Source of the DNA: Tetranychus cinnabarinus
Taxonomy: Eukaryota > Arthropoda > Arachnida > Trombidiformes > Tetranychidae
DNA length: 64,000 nt
Direction of reading: 5' to 3'
NCBI GenBank assembly: GCA_022266195.1
Contig: WHVY01000003.1
Location: 10,788,001-10,852,000, forward strand
Shown here: positions 33,001-45,544 of the stretch, in pieces
How the letters are laid out: every line of letters begins with the position of its first letter
Position numbering within the stretch: position 1 is the stretch's first letter
Program-made: the position numbers and the translations under genes
The notes under the pieces: generated by a model
Told to the model about the DNA's origin: nothing
What the model saw: only the letters and a program-made list of their open reading frames with translations
Database searches by the model: none

Positions 33001-35514
33001 GTTTGGATGTGCAATTGTATAAATTTCTTATTTTTCCTTGTCCTGAAACTTTAATGAATGATTTTGCTCGCTGGTGGTTTGTCGATCCTGACAATATGCT
33101 TCATTTTGTGTACTTGGACACGCTATCCATGCATGTCTATTAGATCTTGGATTTTAATACAAGACTTGAAAGATTCAAGATCGAGCAAAACCGCCGTCGA
33201 CTTTCTGAGGTCTCAAAATTAACTTTTTCTCATAAATGTTCTGTCATTTCCCTCCTTTTTTGTCAGCCCATTCTTGCTTTTGTCACACTTTCTAATTTAT
33301 CTTATTCATCTGTATTTGTTCAAGCTATTTTCCTGTGTCATTACTAAATTATTTTCTTTTCTTTGTTTTCTTTCACTCATATTGATCAATCTACAGCCTG
33401 TATCTAATGATGCTCATTCTAGGGAGAGTACTAGTCGTGATAGTTATGAATCCGCCCGTTCGTCTACACCACCATTGGACAGTATTGTGTTTCCGTCTTC
33501 AACAATTGCAACACCACCTTCAACTGGAGTTACGACAATCGCACCAATAGCTACTTTACCGGTCACATCAGCAACCTCAAGCTCAACTTTAAATGAAGAA
33601 CCTTCAAGTTCTGCATTGAATAACGATGATAGTAATAATAATAATGATGATTCTACTGCCTCAACCTCAGCCGAACAATTGCCTGTCGGTTGGTCTATGC
33701 AAGTTGCTCCAAATGGACGCATATTTTACATTGATCACAATACCAAAACAACTACTTGGATTGATCCAAGAACTGGCAAACCAAGTCCTCAACCTCGTCC
33801 CCAAGTGTCCAATAATCCTTCAGTTGGTGCTACAATAGATGATTTAGGCTCATTACCTGATGGTTGGGAAGAACGAGTTCATTCCGATGGGCGTATATTT
33901 TTTATTGATCATAACACCAAGACAACCCAATGGGAAGATCCTAGGCTTAATAATCCAGCAATTGCTGGTCCAGCGGTCAGGTATTCACGTGAATATAAAC
34001 GAAAGTACGAATATTTTCAATCAAAGTTACCTCGACCATCAAATGTGCCAAACAAGTTGGAAATTAAAGTCAGCCGAGCCAATATATTTGAATGCTCATA
34101 TAATTTCATCTCCAATATCTCCAACCCTGATTTATTAAGAACCAAATTATGGATCGAATTTGATAATGAACAAGTTCTTGATTATGGTGGTGCATCCCGT
34201 GAATGGTTTTATCTTTTATCGAAAGAAATGTTCAACCCTTATTATGGTCTCTTTGAATATTCAGCCGCTGATAATTATACTCTTCAAATCAATCCGAATT
34301 CCGGAATGTGCTCAGAAGATCATTTATCTTATTTTAAATTTATCGGTAGAATAGCAGGAATGGCTGTATATCATGGTAAACTATTAGATGCATTCTTTAT
34401 AAGACCATTCTACAAAATGATGTTAGATAAACCAATTGATTTGAAGGACATGGAAAGTGTAGATTTAGAGTATTATAATTCACTTAAATGGATTATGGAA
34501 AATGATCCTGCCGAACTTGATCTCAGATTTGTTGTAGATGAAGATATGTTTGGTCAAATGCAAGTTCACGAGCTTAAGCCTGATGGAACAAATGTTTCAG
34601 TTACCGTTGAAAATAGAGATGAATATGTAAAGTAAGTGACCTTTTTGGTATCATTTTTTTTATTCAAGTTTTATTTATTTCAACTAATCTTTTCGTTCTC
34701 ATCCAATTTTAGCCTTGTAATTCAATGGAGATTCGTATCTAGAGTTGCCCCTCAAATGAACTCATTTCTGAAGGGATTTGATGAAATTGTTAGCCTAAAC
34801 TCAATAAGGATTTTCGATGAAAATGAATTAGAACTTCTATTATGTGGAATTGGAGAAATAGATGTTAATGACTGGAGGAAACATACTGTATATAAAGGAG
34901 GATTTCATGCAACACATATTGTTATTCAATATTTCTGGAGGGTAATTATATCATTAATTAATTTTTACCAGGCGCTTATCCTGGAACAAATCATTTCATC
35001 ATCTCGAGCAAATAGCAAAAGCAAATTATACGCTTTTCACATGACTGTTTGAATTACCATCTCGTTTTTTCCTATGTTTATTAATTCATTAAATTTTATT
35101 TATAATATCTTCTTTTATCATCTTTTTATCTTCCAACAAGGTTGTATTATCTTTCTCAAGTGAGATGCGTTCTCGATTACTTCAATTTGTTACTGGTACT
35201 TCTCGAGTACCAATGAATGGCTTTAAAGAGCTTTATGGAAGCAACGGACCTCAGCCTTTTACAATTGAAAAATGGGGTACTCCAGCTAATTTACCTCGTT
35301 CTCACACATGGTAATGAACTAATTAATTAGATAAATAGTTTTGTAAACTATTCCTGTTTAAATAATTGTAATTAGAGATAATTAATTAACATTTTTTCTT
35401 CTTTACTTTAGCTTCAATCGACTTGATTTGCCTCCATATGAAAGTTACCAAGAACTTAAAGATAGACTGATAAAAGCCATTGAAGGATCGGGTTCTTACG
35501 GTGGTGTTGACTAA
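30033..35514 (+). CDS. NEDD4: NEDD4-type E3 ubiquitin ligase (C2-WW3-HECT), 11 exons
   Basis: Exons: 30033-30071, 31253-31414, 31644-31843, 31935-32025, 32153-32349, 32702-32831, 33144-33209, 33397-34631, 34713-34941, 35141-35310, 35412-35514. Phases are consistent and give 873 residues. A C2 domain (about 14-150) binds calcium and phospholipid. Three WW domains follow at about 197-229, 390-422 and 448-480; these bind PY motifs in substrates. The HECT domain (about 540-873) transfers ubiquitin through Cys840 in HTCFNRLDLPPY. Three WW domains match Drosophila Nedd4, while vertebrate NEDD4 usually has four. Exon 7 (66 nt, phase 0 at both ends) could be a cassette exon. The linker before WW2 is rich in Ser, Thr and Asn. 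Any 5' untranslated exons lie in 29640-30032, where I see nothing else. SMURF and ITCH fit less well. Confidence 0.95.
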
Positions 35515-36679
35515 TGAAATACCGTTTAGCGATTAAAATGATGATGTTGATAAATAATGAATTTAATGCTAATGGAAAATATAATGATAAAGGTATTATG
35601 AGCAGCTCAATGTTATTTGCTTGCACACAGTGTCAACCAAACCAAGTCTATTATAAATAACATGTAACATGGTGAAGACGATATTTTTCTGTCTATTGAG
35701 TAATGCTAGTAAAAGATAAACAAGATGGAATGTGTAAAATAATCACAAAAATTGAATATAAAGAAGATACAATCAATTCTTCAATCTTAGCAATCAAATC
35801 AGCTATATATATAATTATATAAACAAAACAACAACACAATTGTCCAAAATTACATAGTGTATTTTTAAGATATTGATTGTGCTTAAACAATTGTTGCCTT
35901 TTTCTCAACCATTTGGTTTCTCATCTTATTAAGACTGTGATTTGTCTCTTTTCATTCTTTATTTTTTTCCACCACCTTCATTAATCAACACCAATACCGG
36001 CACCAACACCATCAACTTTCATACCTTTGGTTCATCTTTAAATTTTTAGTCCTTTTTGCTCAACTAAGAAACATCAATGATTATAATACACTCAAATTTC
36101 AATCTTTGTTTCTATCTGTTAATGAAATCTAACAAAAGCAAACGGGATTTGACTGATTTCAAGCTAATATAAATTGTTTTTTATGTTCAACCATTTCTGC
36201 GTCACACAATTTACCACAAGATGATATGAGGAACGATATGATTGAGATTAATACATGTATAATGATGAAATAATGATTGATTACAGTCAACAATATCTTG
36301 TAAACCTAAATGTTTAGGTTTTATACAAACCTTTTTTGTACAAACAGAAAGTAAAATTATTTCCTTAATGTTTCAAATTTGTTCAATTATTGAGATTTTA
36401 GCAAAATAAAACAATAAACATTCACCAATTATAACAATTATTATTATATTTATTTACAATCAAAGATACAAATTCAAATCAAGTCTCCAAACTAAATTGG
36501 ACAATGTGAAACTGATGGCTATTCTTGGATTTAAAGAAATTGAAATTATAATAGCTAACAATAAAAACTTAATGGTTATGATTTTAATTTCCTATTTGAT
36601 GATATTGTAAGCTATCATTAATGATAGCTTTCAATGCTAATTATAGATATTGAAATTGGATTGAATGGTGTGATTTAAG
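35515..36679. other. Spacer between convergent NEDD4 and bHLH genes
   Basis: AT-rich 3' flanks of two convergent genes. No gene, repeat family or RNA was recognised. The 35693-35908 minus-strand frame has no family resemblance. Confidence 0.5.
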
Positions 36680-37348
36680 CTAAATTGATCGCTCTTCTTT
36701 CGGATCATTTGATTTGAGGACAGTTTCAAGATGTCTAATGTAACTAATTGCCATTTTTAATGTTTCAACTTTAGACAATCGTTTCTCTCGTTGACTTGGT
36801 GATAATGGTAAATGTTTACGAAGTCGATCAAAGCCTTCATTTACATTTTTAACTCGAGCTCGTTCCCGTTCATTGCGACGTCTAATGAAATTGGCACTAT
36901 CAAGAGAGTTTGAATTTAAAACACTTGGTAAATGTCTATTGCAATCCTTGGTGAAAGTATCTGGTGGCGAAGTAAATAAAGCATTTTGTCGACGATGGTT
37001 AAAATTGACTAAAGGATTTTCAAGAATAATAGCTTCATAGCTTTGAGACAAACTGTAAGAATTATCATTAACCAACCGATGATGAGTTTTATCACTTGTA
37101 ATTACTCCAAACTTTGATAAACCAATAAATGGTGATGCTGGTGGAACTGGCTGAATAGCTGATGGTGTGTTTAAACAGCTTGTCGATTCCTGGTGTTTTA
37201 ATGTCGCATGTTCAACCTGTTGGTGTTGTTGCAATTGATTTGATTCGCCTGGTTCCCAATGATTGGCTGTTTTAACATTATCGCCAGGTTGTAGTTGCAG
37301 TTGCTGTTGCTGTTGCTGTTGATGGTCTCCAAATTTGATAACATCCAT
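36680..37348 (-). CDS. Achaete-scute-family bHLH transcription factor (ASCL3/4/5-like)
   Basis: Single exon, 222 residues from the Met at 37346-37348; the frame stays open upstream to 37456 but those residues look non-coding. The C-terminal bHLH (about 155-212) begins RRRNERERARVKNVNEGF, has HLP in helix 1 and continues EKRLSKVETLKMAISYI. The basic region NERER and the KRLSKVETL helix-2 start are typical of the achaete-scute class, and the NEGF/HLP details are closest to vertebrate ASCL3, ASCL4 and ASCL5 rather than the proneural ASCL1 group. Such proteins bind E-boxes as heterodimers with an E-protein/Daughterless partner. The N-terminus is Gln-rich (seven consecutive Gln). Subfamily assignment is by eye. 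Confidence 0.85.
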   Translation of the reverse strand: MDVIKFGDHQQQQQQQLQLQPGDNVKTANHWEPGESNQLQQHQQVEHATLKHQESTSCLNTPSAIQPVPPASPFIGLSKFGVITSDKTHHRLVNDNSYSLSQSYEAIILENPLVNFNHRRQNALFTSPPDTFTKDCNRHLPSVLNSNSLDSANFIRRRNERERARVKNVNEGFDRLRKHLPLSPSQREKRLSKVETLKMAISYIRHLETVLKSNDPKEERSI

Positions 37349-37771
37349 TTTTAAGAAGATATAAGAGACAATTAATTTAGTTACTAAATGAAAAGAGAGT
37401 GTAAAGTATTGTCGAGAATGAAAATGAATCCTAATCAAGATTATCATTTGGATCATTATTTAGATCAGTGGTAAACTTGTATGTCTGACTACCTTTTGTT
37501 TGTTAATTGATCACTCAATTGACAAATGAAATGTCAAAATTAGTGAATGAACAATTAGATTTGTCTTACAAGATGAAAAACAATCGGTTAATTGCACCTT
37601 GCGTTAATTGATCAACAATTTTGCCTTATGCTTGACAACTGTCAATTTTTCACATATAAAAGGAAGTCAAAAGGGAATCATTCGCGTTTCTTTCTAGTAA
37701 CAAATATATTATTGAATCAATTGTTTATTGTTAACCAGATTTTAGTTCATTATTGCCAACTGGTTAACCAG
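37349..37771. other. Spacer between the bHLH gene and OGFOD3
   Basis: 423 bp of AT-rich DNA that should include the bHLH promoter and the OGFOD3 3' end. No distinct element was recognised. Confidence 0.4.
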
Positions 37772-39112
37772 TTAGTAATAAAAGGATGGCTTTTTGAGTG
37801 TTGCCCAGGTCCTTAAGCTCTCTATAGTTGAATGGCCAAATTTAGGATTGGCAGTAAAGGCAAAGATAAGTGCTAATCTCTCTCCATTATACAGTTCGTG
37901 TACACCATGCGGATTTTCATGAGACGAGGTCCAAGCCGCATATCTTCCCTTTTTGGGTTCAATCAGATATGGATTGAATTTCTCATCTCCAGGTCCGTTG
38001 AGAAACTCTAATCGTCCACCTTCAAAGTCAACATCAACTGTTGATAGCCATAAAATTGAGGTGACAATCAACTCAGGAGATCGTACTTTATCAATATGAC
38101 GGAACTCCGAAAATGCTGCTACAGGTTCATATCTTGTAAACTGGCAGACTGTCGTGAAAAATAAACGATCCTCGGGAATTCCAAAAGCCATTGAAGTCAC
38201 ACTCTAATAATAGAAACAAGAAACAAGTTGATTGTCAATGAAAATAAAATATTTGTAGCAATTATTAATATTTTAACTCTTACTTTTGCTGCAACTGATG
38301 CATTTATTATTAGCTCGTATTCATCATCAGATAATAAGCTTTTTTTAGGAGCCTTACGAAACAAAGAATGTAAATTAATCCATTGGAGATTCAATGATTC
38401 ACGATTGGTCGTTGTTGTTTCACCGAATAGTTCAATGTACTTAGCAGCCATTGATCTGAGTTTATTGATCTGGTCCTGGTCTAGAAGATGATCGGTAAAA
38501 GTGATTCCACATGTTTCTGGTGCTGAACCGATTGAAGATTCGTAGCGATAACCAGTAGGTGAACATGGTTGCTCATAAATGCTAGAAACAGAAAAGTAAA
38601 TTAGTAAATAACATGATTTATGCAATTAAAGTAGTTAAGAGTATCGATGAAATTAGTTATTACCTTAGTTGATCAATGTCTTGCTCCGTTGTAGCAAGAA
38701 AACTATAGATGACTTTTTCTTCGGCGGCATTGACATCACTTTTATCCTTTTGTGATTCAAAGTTCACTTGATGACTGTTTCCTTCTTCTTGTAATGGTAA
38801 TGAATCCGTGTTGTTATCTCCATTGTTAACCAAATATGAGTAACCATTTTTACTTGAGTTGTCAACTTCATCTAGAACGATTGGTAATTCACTTGTTTTA
38901 TTGTTGATCACATTTTTTAGAAAATGATTTTGGGCATTAAAATGAGCTCCAATTGTGTTTAAAACAATGGCAATAAAGATTATTATTAATGATGAGATGA
39001 AGACTCGTTTGGGTTGTTGTAACACTGTTTTAATCTCACGCTCAGGATGTATCTTTTTACCATAATTGCTAATCTGTGAAGATTTACCTTTGGTGTTTGT
39101 CATAGTTGACAT
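37772..39112 (-). CDS. OGFOD3: OGFOD3-like membrane-anchored 2-oxoglutarate/Fe(II) dioxygenase, 3 exons
   Basis: Exons in transcript order are 39112-38664, 38581-38284 and 38203-37772 (392 residues; junction phases 2 and 0). A basic N-terminus precedes a signal-anchor helix (VFISSLIIIFIAIVLNTIGA), giving a predicted type-II membrane protein. A Ser/Asn-rich stem follows, then CGITFTDHLL, matching the start of the OGFOD3 catalytic region. The C-terminal oxygenase domain has HID (H285, D287) as iron ligands, EGGRLEF, SSHENPHGV with the distal His (H348) and GERLALIF with Arg358 for 2-oxoglutarate. The family is predicted to hydroxylate an unknown substrate in the secretory pathway. Prolyl hydroxylases are the closest alternative, but the segment order fits OGFOD3 better. 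Confidence 0.85.
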
Positions 39113-39827
39113 AAAATCATATTCCAGTCATACACAAATATGAACTGAAATGAAAATAAGGTCACCTGACGTGAATCTTCATTACCGAACTGTTAAGACC
39201 AAAATAAACAAACTGGTTTTAAGCTTGAGTTGATCAGGACATTAACCTTGAGAGACGCTCATGTGGCCTCAAAATACTGAATAAAATGGAAATACAAAAT
39301 ATCTATAGAAACTTATCGATCTTGATAAATCTTGAATTGATTATATTGAAATTTGGCTTTATGTAAAAATCAATCAGAGTCAAATCATTGGCAAATTGGG
39401 GCGATCATTAGCACACTCTAGAAATGTATTTGGTAAAAATAAATATTCGTTACAATAGGAATATAAAAGACGAAAACAATCGGTAAAGGGGAAAAACATT
39501 AATTAGACACTCGATGAGTATTTCGTTAGTTAAATTACATTTTGACAGATGAATGTTGAAGGGCATGTTGCAACAATGCGAACAATAAAAGTGAATCTAA
39601 ATGGTATTTCGTATTTCTTGAAGATATTAAGCAAAAAGTTAGTGATTTAATCAGTAAATTGATATGCAGGCAGTCATGATATCAGGTGTTTATTATGTTC
39701 ATGGCATTTGAAATTGCTCAAAATGAAATATTGATATGGCCCATAAAAGAAAGTTTGAACATTTGGTGAATCCAATTTACATGGCACAGGAAAAAGTGGG
39801 AATGATGAAATAAGCTTTTTTACTGAT
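39113..39827. other. Spacer between OGFOD3 and B4GAT1
   Basis: AT-rich sequence upstream of OGFOD3 and downstream of B4GAT1. No gene was recognised. Confidence 0.4.
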
Positions 39828-41886
39828 TTAATAACAACGCCTTGACGAGGTTGGGTAGCGATCCTTAAGTTCATTTTTGAAATGTCTAAAAAGTATACGA
39901 TTTTTTTCCAGCTCCAAATCTTTGTCTTTGTGAAATGAATCTGGCCTTTTCATTCCTTTATGAATAACAAAAGGATTATTCAAAACTGAAAATCGATATC
40001 CAGCCATATGAAGTTCACAAACCTAAGTAAATAATTGAAATTAATAAATTGGGTAACATTCGGTTATGGTAATTAAGAAATACCTGACTGATTCTATTGA
40101 AACCATATTGTCGAAATCTTTCATCATACATTGGCACAGTATTGCGAGAGATATAAAACGGTTCCCATGGATCATGCCAGAAAACCTCAAATAATATGTC
40201 TAATTTTGGTGATAATGGCTCCTTTTGCCAAGCTTCATAATCTGTGTATTTTTGACACTTCCAGCATAGCTCGTAATAAAATGGCCGAACATAACCTGAG
40301 TTGACTGCTAACATTAGTTCAGTTTTATCTTTAGGTATATGATCAGGAACAAGACTAGAATCGATTTCGTATGATGGCACAACAAATATGGTTTTCTCAT
40401 CCTTGGTTTCTTCTTCAAATAAACGATTTTCCTTCGCAAATTCAATAAAATCATAATTGAGATTGTTGTTGGGGACCAGATCAATGTCGATAACGAAAAC
40501 AAATGGAGTTAAACAATTTCTTCTGGCAACATTTCGAAGTAAATTATTTGGAAATGGAATTCCTTCATTTTCATAGTTAAGAGTACCAGGGTTCAAAGCG
40601 GTCATGATTTTTGGCAGTTGAGCACAAATATTTTCTTCGATAGACTCGGCTCGTGAAGATGATGAAAGTGACGGCGCTGAAGGTTCTGATGGCAGAAGAC
40701 GAATCAGATCATAGTGTGTATTCAGATCTGGCAGAGGCACAAGAAGAGGATAGACTAAATGGAAACTAGTGTTGTATCTTATCATAGGATAACATTTTCG
40801 TAGTGACAAAATGATTTCGATTGCAATGGATAGCTCTCTGGTCAATGTGAACAAGCCCACTGAAATTAAGCCTTTCCATCGATGAATAATGGTGAGCAAA
40901 TTGTAAAGCTCTGATAAAGAAGACTGTGTGACCAAAGTAATATCCTTACGAATATGATTGCGATTTCCCAGAGATTCAGCTTTGATCCAGTTATTAATGA
41001 TATGCATTTCACCGAAAGCATCAAGAACGGAACTTTCCTTTACGGCATCCAAAAGCAGTTTACGATCCTTTTCGATCTCTTTAATTGAATAAACGAGTGG
41101 ATTGTCATGACCAATTTTATCAAATTTGAAAGCTGCATTGCGTTTTCGTCTTTCATTTTTCAATGCTTCAAGTCGGCTTAATAGTGATATGTGAATAACC
41201 TGAAAATGAAAAGATATGGTCAATGAAAATGGAAAAAGGTCAAAATATCGTTCTATGATATAAAATAAACGTGCGGGAATTGAACAACTCATCGCTTAGA
41301 CAGTGATTATCGAAAAGATTATTGTTTACTTTTGATTATTATTACTTTAGACTTTTACGTTAGTAATTCTTTGTATAGCAAATGGAATTATGAAAATATT
41401 AATACATGATTAATTATTAATGAATCAAACTACAGTGGACTTTTAGTACATATATTGTGCTAGTAAGTTACAAAATTTTATGAGAAATAAAGAATTAAAA
41501 TCCCGAATTAGAATAAATGATACGCTGTTTTAACATAAAAGTGCTAAAATATGCGAAAACAAGATTGTAATGAAACATGAAGAGTCTTATTTTTATGAAC
41601 CTAAACTATATAGAAATGTGTGATATTCAATCATGTTTCTGATCTTCCATTGGTAGCTTGATTATGTCTGTTGTTTACTTTCTTGAATATGGATGAAACG
41701 GTTAGATTGTCACATGTGCTGAGACAAACCAACAATGAATACGTTAGTTAAAAATTAAAAATTAAAAGCTAAAGGAACTACAATATTGCACAAAAATTTG
41801 CAAAAAGATCAAAGGTTGAACCTTACCTGTAATATAGCTATTACAATGACCAAGAAAAATATAGTTTGCCTCCAAGGGAATCCCAT
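39828..41886 (-). CDS. B4GAT1: Beta-1,4-glucuronyltransferase 1 (dystroglycan glycan priming), 3 exons
   Basis: Exons in transcript order are 41886-41827, 41199-40084 and 40022-39828, both junctions phase 0, 456 residues. The short first exon supplies the signal anchor (MGFPWRQTIFFLVIVIAILQ), giving a type-II Golgi protein. The catalytic domain carries the metal-binding DxD in FVIDIDLVP (D258, D260), VRPFYYELC, DPWEPFYISRN and DERFRQYGFNRISQ. Exon 3 adds CELHMAG, VIHKGMK and a YPTSSRRCY end. These match human B4GAT1, which adds glucuronic acid to a xylose primer so that LARGE can build matriglycan on dystroglycan. The open frame upstream of 41199 is intronic (acceptor TTTTCAG). A Ser/Pro-rich insert lies near residues 190-210. 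Confidence 0.92.
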
Positions 41887-42729
41887 TAATAAATGGGCCT
41901 TGGTGATAGTTTGATACCCGCCTTGGAATATTCACATTACAAATAATTACAAAGTATACAATTAATTTGAAATTAAATTGCGTATTCTACAAGAATTAAT
42001 TGAAGTCCAGTGTTTACATTTATTCATCAGAGGAAAAGAATCGGCTCATGTGAAGTCCAGCCTTCAAGAGACTGTTTTGTAGTGTAAATAGCTACACTGT
42101 TATTTATCAATTATTGTTTAGAAATGGTTTATGATTAGTTTTTTAATTTATCGACATTGTAGTCGATTATAAAGAATTGTCAATAATTTTGAACATTTTA
42201 AAATCACGAATAAAATAATTAGTATCGAAAAAACAGTTTGTAGTGAGAATAATGTTTATTTATCTCGCAATTTTTTGTTCCTAGATTTGACGAAAGTTGC
42301 TCTAATGTACAGAGAACCTAACAATTTGTACATTTTAAACTTATTTTTGCCCATAACGACTCAAGAAATGTTGCAAATCGATAAGTAAATTTAATATTTT
42401 ATCAACAAAATTCCTGTTAATTGAGACACGAAATTGGACAATATTTTAGTCTGATTCAGCTGGATACAACAAAAAACATTATGGTTCCTAAAATTAGTCA
42501 AATCGGTTACAAAAATTTCGAGTTTTTCTTGGCAAACATAAGTTACAAATTTGATATAAGTATATTAATCTGATCAATTATAAAGATAAAATGTAACCTT
42601 TGATGTAATAGATAAATGAATAATATGAATTTAAATATTTCATATCCAATATTGCTTCGGTCCAATTGAACATAGTCTGCAAATTGATAAGTATCGGTGA
42701 AGTATCCTTAGATTTGCAGATAAATAATT
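41887..42729. other. Spacer between B4GAT1 and SETD3
   Basis: 843 bp, AT-rich, should contain the B4GAT1 promoter and the SETD3 3' end. No coding or repeat signal was recognised. Confidence 0.4.
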
Positions 42730-44263
42730 TTATTTTCCATTAGTACTCTGAATTGCGTTGATCACATGAGATGATAATATATTTTTCTCACATTCAATCA
42801 ACTGAATAATGTGGTGGCCGCAGGGGGTTAAGTTATTTTGCTCATTGTCCAAATTAGGATAACTTTTAAGTAATATCTGACATCTAATCGAGATGAAATT
42901 GGCAGCTTTTAGAGCCAAATCATCAGGAAGATCGTTGAAAGACTTGTTTGTTATTAACTGATCACTTTTCAATAATTTTTCTAATGTAGCCTTATCCATG
43001 AGAAAAATTTTAACAAAATTAAGTAGATTCTCATCCAGTCCCAATGTTTTATGGTGAAGAGGGAGATAACCTGAAATCGGCAAGTTCATCATAAGACACA
43101 ATTTAGATCGTAACTCAAACAATGGATCCACTTTACTAAGACCCATTCGAATAGACATAAAATCGTGTTGATTATTAGCAGGGACGAAACCATTATTGAT
43201 AAGAAATTCAGCATTGGTTCGTTTACCATAAAAAATGGTAATTTCTTCGTTGATTGAAAAATCTTTCATTGCATAGCAAAGTAAATTTGATTCAACTGGA
43301 TCATAATCGGTTGAAAATTTCCCATCTTGATGATTACAAAGGTCCCAGAGTGGAATTAGCCCGGTTGTAGATTGATCAGGTCCATGAGGTGCTGAAGTTG
43401 GAATCTGGTTTTGTCTAGTCATAACTGTGGATATTGCCCAGCGATAAAGATCAAGGGAATATAAGCCTTTGAGCTCTTTGATTTTGTTGATAGATGAGCT
43501 TTTAGAGGACATCTTTTTCCAAAAATATGCATATTGTCGGTAAATATTGCGCACAAGTTTAACGGACTCGAGCAAAACATGAGAACCTTTCAACAAAAGT
43601 AAATCTTCTTTGGTGTAATAGAGAGGAGTTGAGTAGACTGATGGGAGAAACAAAATATAAGGTTTCCAAAATGAATCCTTTTGACAATATTCAATCATCA
43701 AATGAAAAGCTAACAAAACATTAGGCATTGATTTAAGCAGTGGGTCTTCCAATACTGCAGATTTAAGACTAGTATCTTTTAAGGCTGTTTCTGTGGTCAT
43801 CATTAATCTTTTTGGGATTTTCAGGACCAGTTCATCTTCTATTGTAGCTTTTTTAGTTACAAGTCCATATTCTCTCAGTGATTCGTCAAAATTTATGATG
43901 TCAAGTGACTCATTAAAGCATCCATTGGACTTCAGCCAAGAGATAAATTCCTTCAAATGATCTTCTCTGTGGTGTTGCACAAACAGACCTAAATATGGAG
44001 CAAATAGATAATGTAAGAAAGTGAATTTTTCCTTGAATAAATATAAGAAAGAAAAGATGAGACAAAGAATTACCCAATTTTGACATGAAAATCTCACCTG
44101 TTTCAATTTTCCTAATATTGGTTGCGATCGAATCCAATTCAATGAACTCCTCAATCAAAGCTTCTTGGTTAGTTTCATTGCGAGTTGAATAGAATAAACA
44201 TTTTTCAAGAAGATCATTAATGAGACCATTTCTCAAATTTGCTTGTTTTTTTGGTATTTTCAT
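42730..44263 (-). CDS. SETD3: SETD3-type actin-histidine N-methyltransferase, 2 exons
   Basis: Exons 44263-44098 and 43988-42730, junction phase 1, 474 residues. The spliced N-terminus reads KIETG then LFVQHHREDHLKEF, aligning with SETD3; the open frame through the intron is not used. The split SET domain shows FWKPYI and TPLYY, then RWAISTVMTRQNQIPT, LIPLWDLCNH (N274, H275) and IFYGKRTNAEF (Y309), followed by the Rubisco-LSMT substrate-binding domain to the C-terminus. SETD3 methylates a histidine of actin in the cytosol using S-adenosylmethionine. The RQNQIPT and NH motifs separate it from SETD4 and SETD6. Unlike the ~594-residue human protein it lacks the long acidic tail. Confidence 0.92.
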
Positions 44264-45544
44264 GATTCGTTATGCTCAAAACAGTAGAGAGAAAAGAAGA
44301 AAAAACGATCCAATGGTAATTATTTCAGGGTGGAGAAAACAAGTACTGTAACTTTAACAATGGAAGAGATATGAGCTAACGTCACACCATCAATTCTTTT
44401 GAAAACAAACCGAGTAAATTTCAGAATGAATGAAAGAACAGGAAAAGGCCATCAACGGTGTTCGGCTCTGAAGTTTTAGTTAGCAGTAGAGCAACATCAA
44501 GACACTAATGTTCAAAAGGGTTTTCCTATCACTAGCAAATGATTATTTTTATTTAATTTCAATCATTGTTCAATTGATTTATCAGATTATACCCAGATTT
44601 AGGCATAAAATAATTGAAGATTATATTTGGTTCACTCGGAGAAACAATCAACAAAAAGTATTGCACACGTGTTGACTAAAAAAATATAGTAAATAATGTT
44701 ACAAACTGATGGCCCATCAGTGATAACAATTCGATTAAAAATCGAAGAGCGATTCATCGATCATTTATCTTTGCGCCAATTTAGCACGAGATATGACTCA
44801 AAGAGTATTTAAAATATGATAGATTCTATGAACTCAATGCAATATATGGATGAACACTTTAAATTAACATGAGATAAATTATATCTCGACTACTCAAGTA
44901 TGGTTGATGAAGAAACTCTTCAGCTATGTAACGACTCCAATTGACAGTTACGTTATACAGACGTTAAGTTGGGCTAAATTTGGTGGATCAACCGGAGAAA
45001 ACTCTTATAGCTTTGTATCTAGAGGGTGATGAGCAAGTCATTACCATGGCTTAATTTCGACGTTGACATTTTATACGGTAAAGAACCAGTGACAGGAGTT
45101 CTGTCATTAACTGCTGTTTTACGATAATCAAAATCGATATGAATCGATACTCAGCTGATCAGAATTTATTTTAAGCTTCTGATTCTGAAGTTGTGGATTC
45201 AACTAGATTTTTACATTTACTTCTGCAAGACTCATCTTTTCTTCATCGTAACATGTAAACAAAGATAACATTTGCTTAATTGCCTATTCAGAAGGATTTT
45301 TTTTGATATTTTTAAAGGTGTTTAAAATTTCTGAAAGCTGCAAAATTGTTTTGCAATGCTACTCTTTCAACTTTAATCAACAATCACTCCAAGAAATTAG
45401 TGCATAAGGTTTGTAAATTTTGTTATTTCTCATAATTTTCTAACTTCTAAAAGTACTCTTTGTTTGTGTTTTTGACAATCTTCACTCTTATTTATCGTGA
45501 ATCTTTTACTTTTTTACTAACTGTGTTATCTCCAGGTAATTATA
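44264..45544. other. Divergent promoter region between SETD3 and DHRS7B
   Basis: 1.28 kb between head-to-head genes, so it should hold both promoters. No open frame or repeat was recognised. The TATA-like and AT-rich motifs present are too common here to assign. Confidence 0.45.

Noticed and set aside
33274..33396. Upstream part of the long NEDD4 frame (MLLSHFLIYL) as an alternative start
   Set aside because: Hydrophobic translation of a pyrimidine-rich intron; the CTACAG acceptor and phase place the exon start at 33397.
33444..33722. Antisense frame over NEDD4 exon 8
   Set aside because: Mirror of the Ser/Thr/Asn-rich linker.
41200..41292. N-terminal 31 codons of the long B4GAT1 frame
   Set aside because: Intronic. 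The upstream exon at 41827-41886 supplies a better signal anchor and a phase-0 donor.
43913..44097. Read-through of SETD3 exon 1 (116-codon frame)
   Set aside because: Splicing at 44098/43988 restores the SETD3 alignment; read-through does not.
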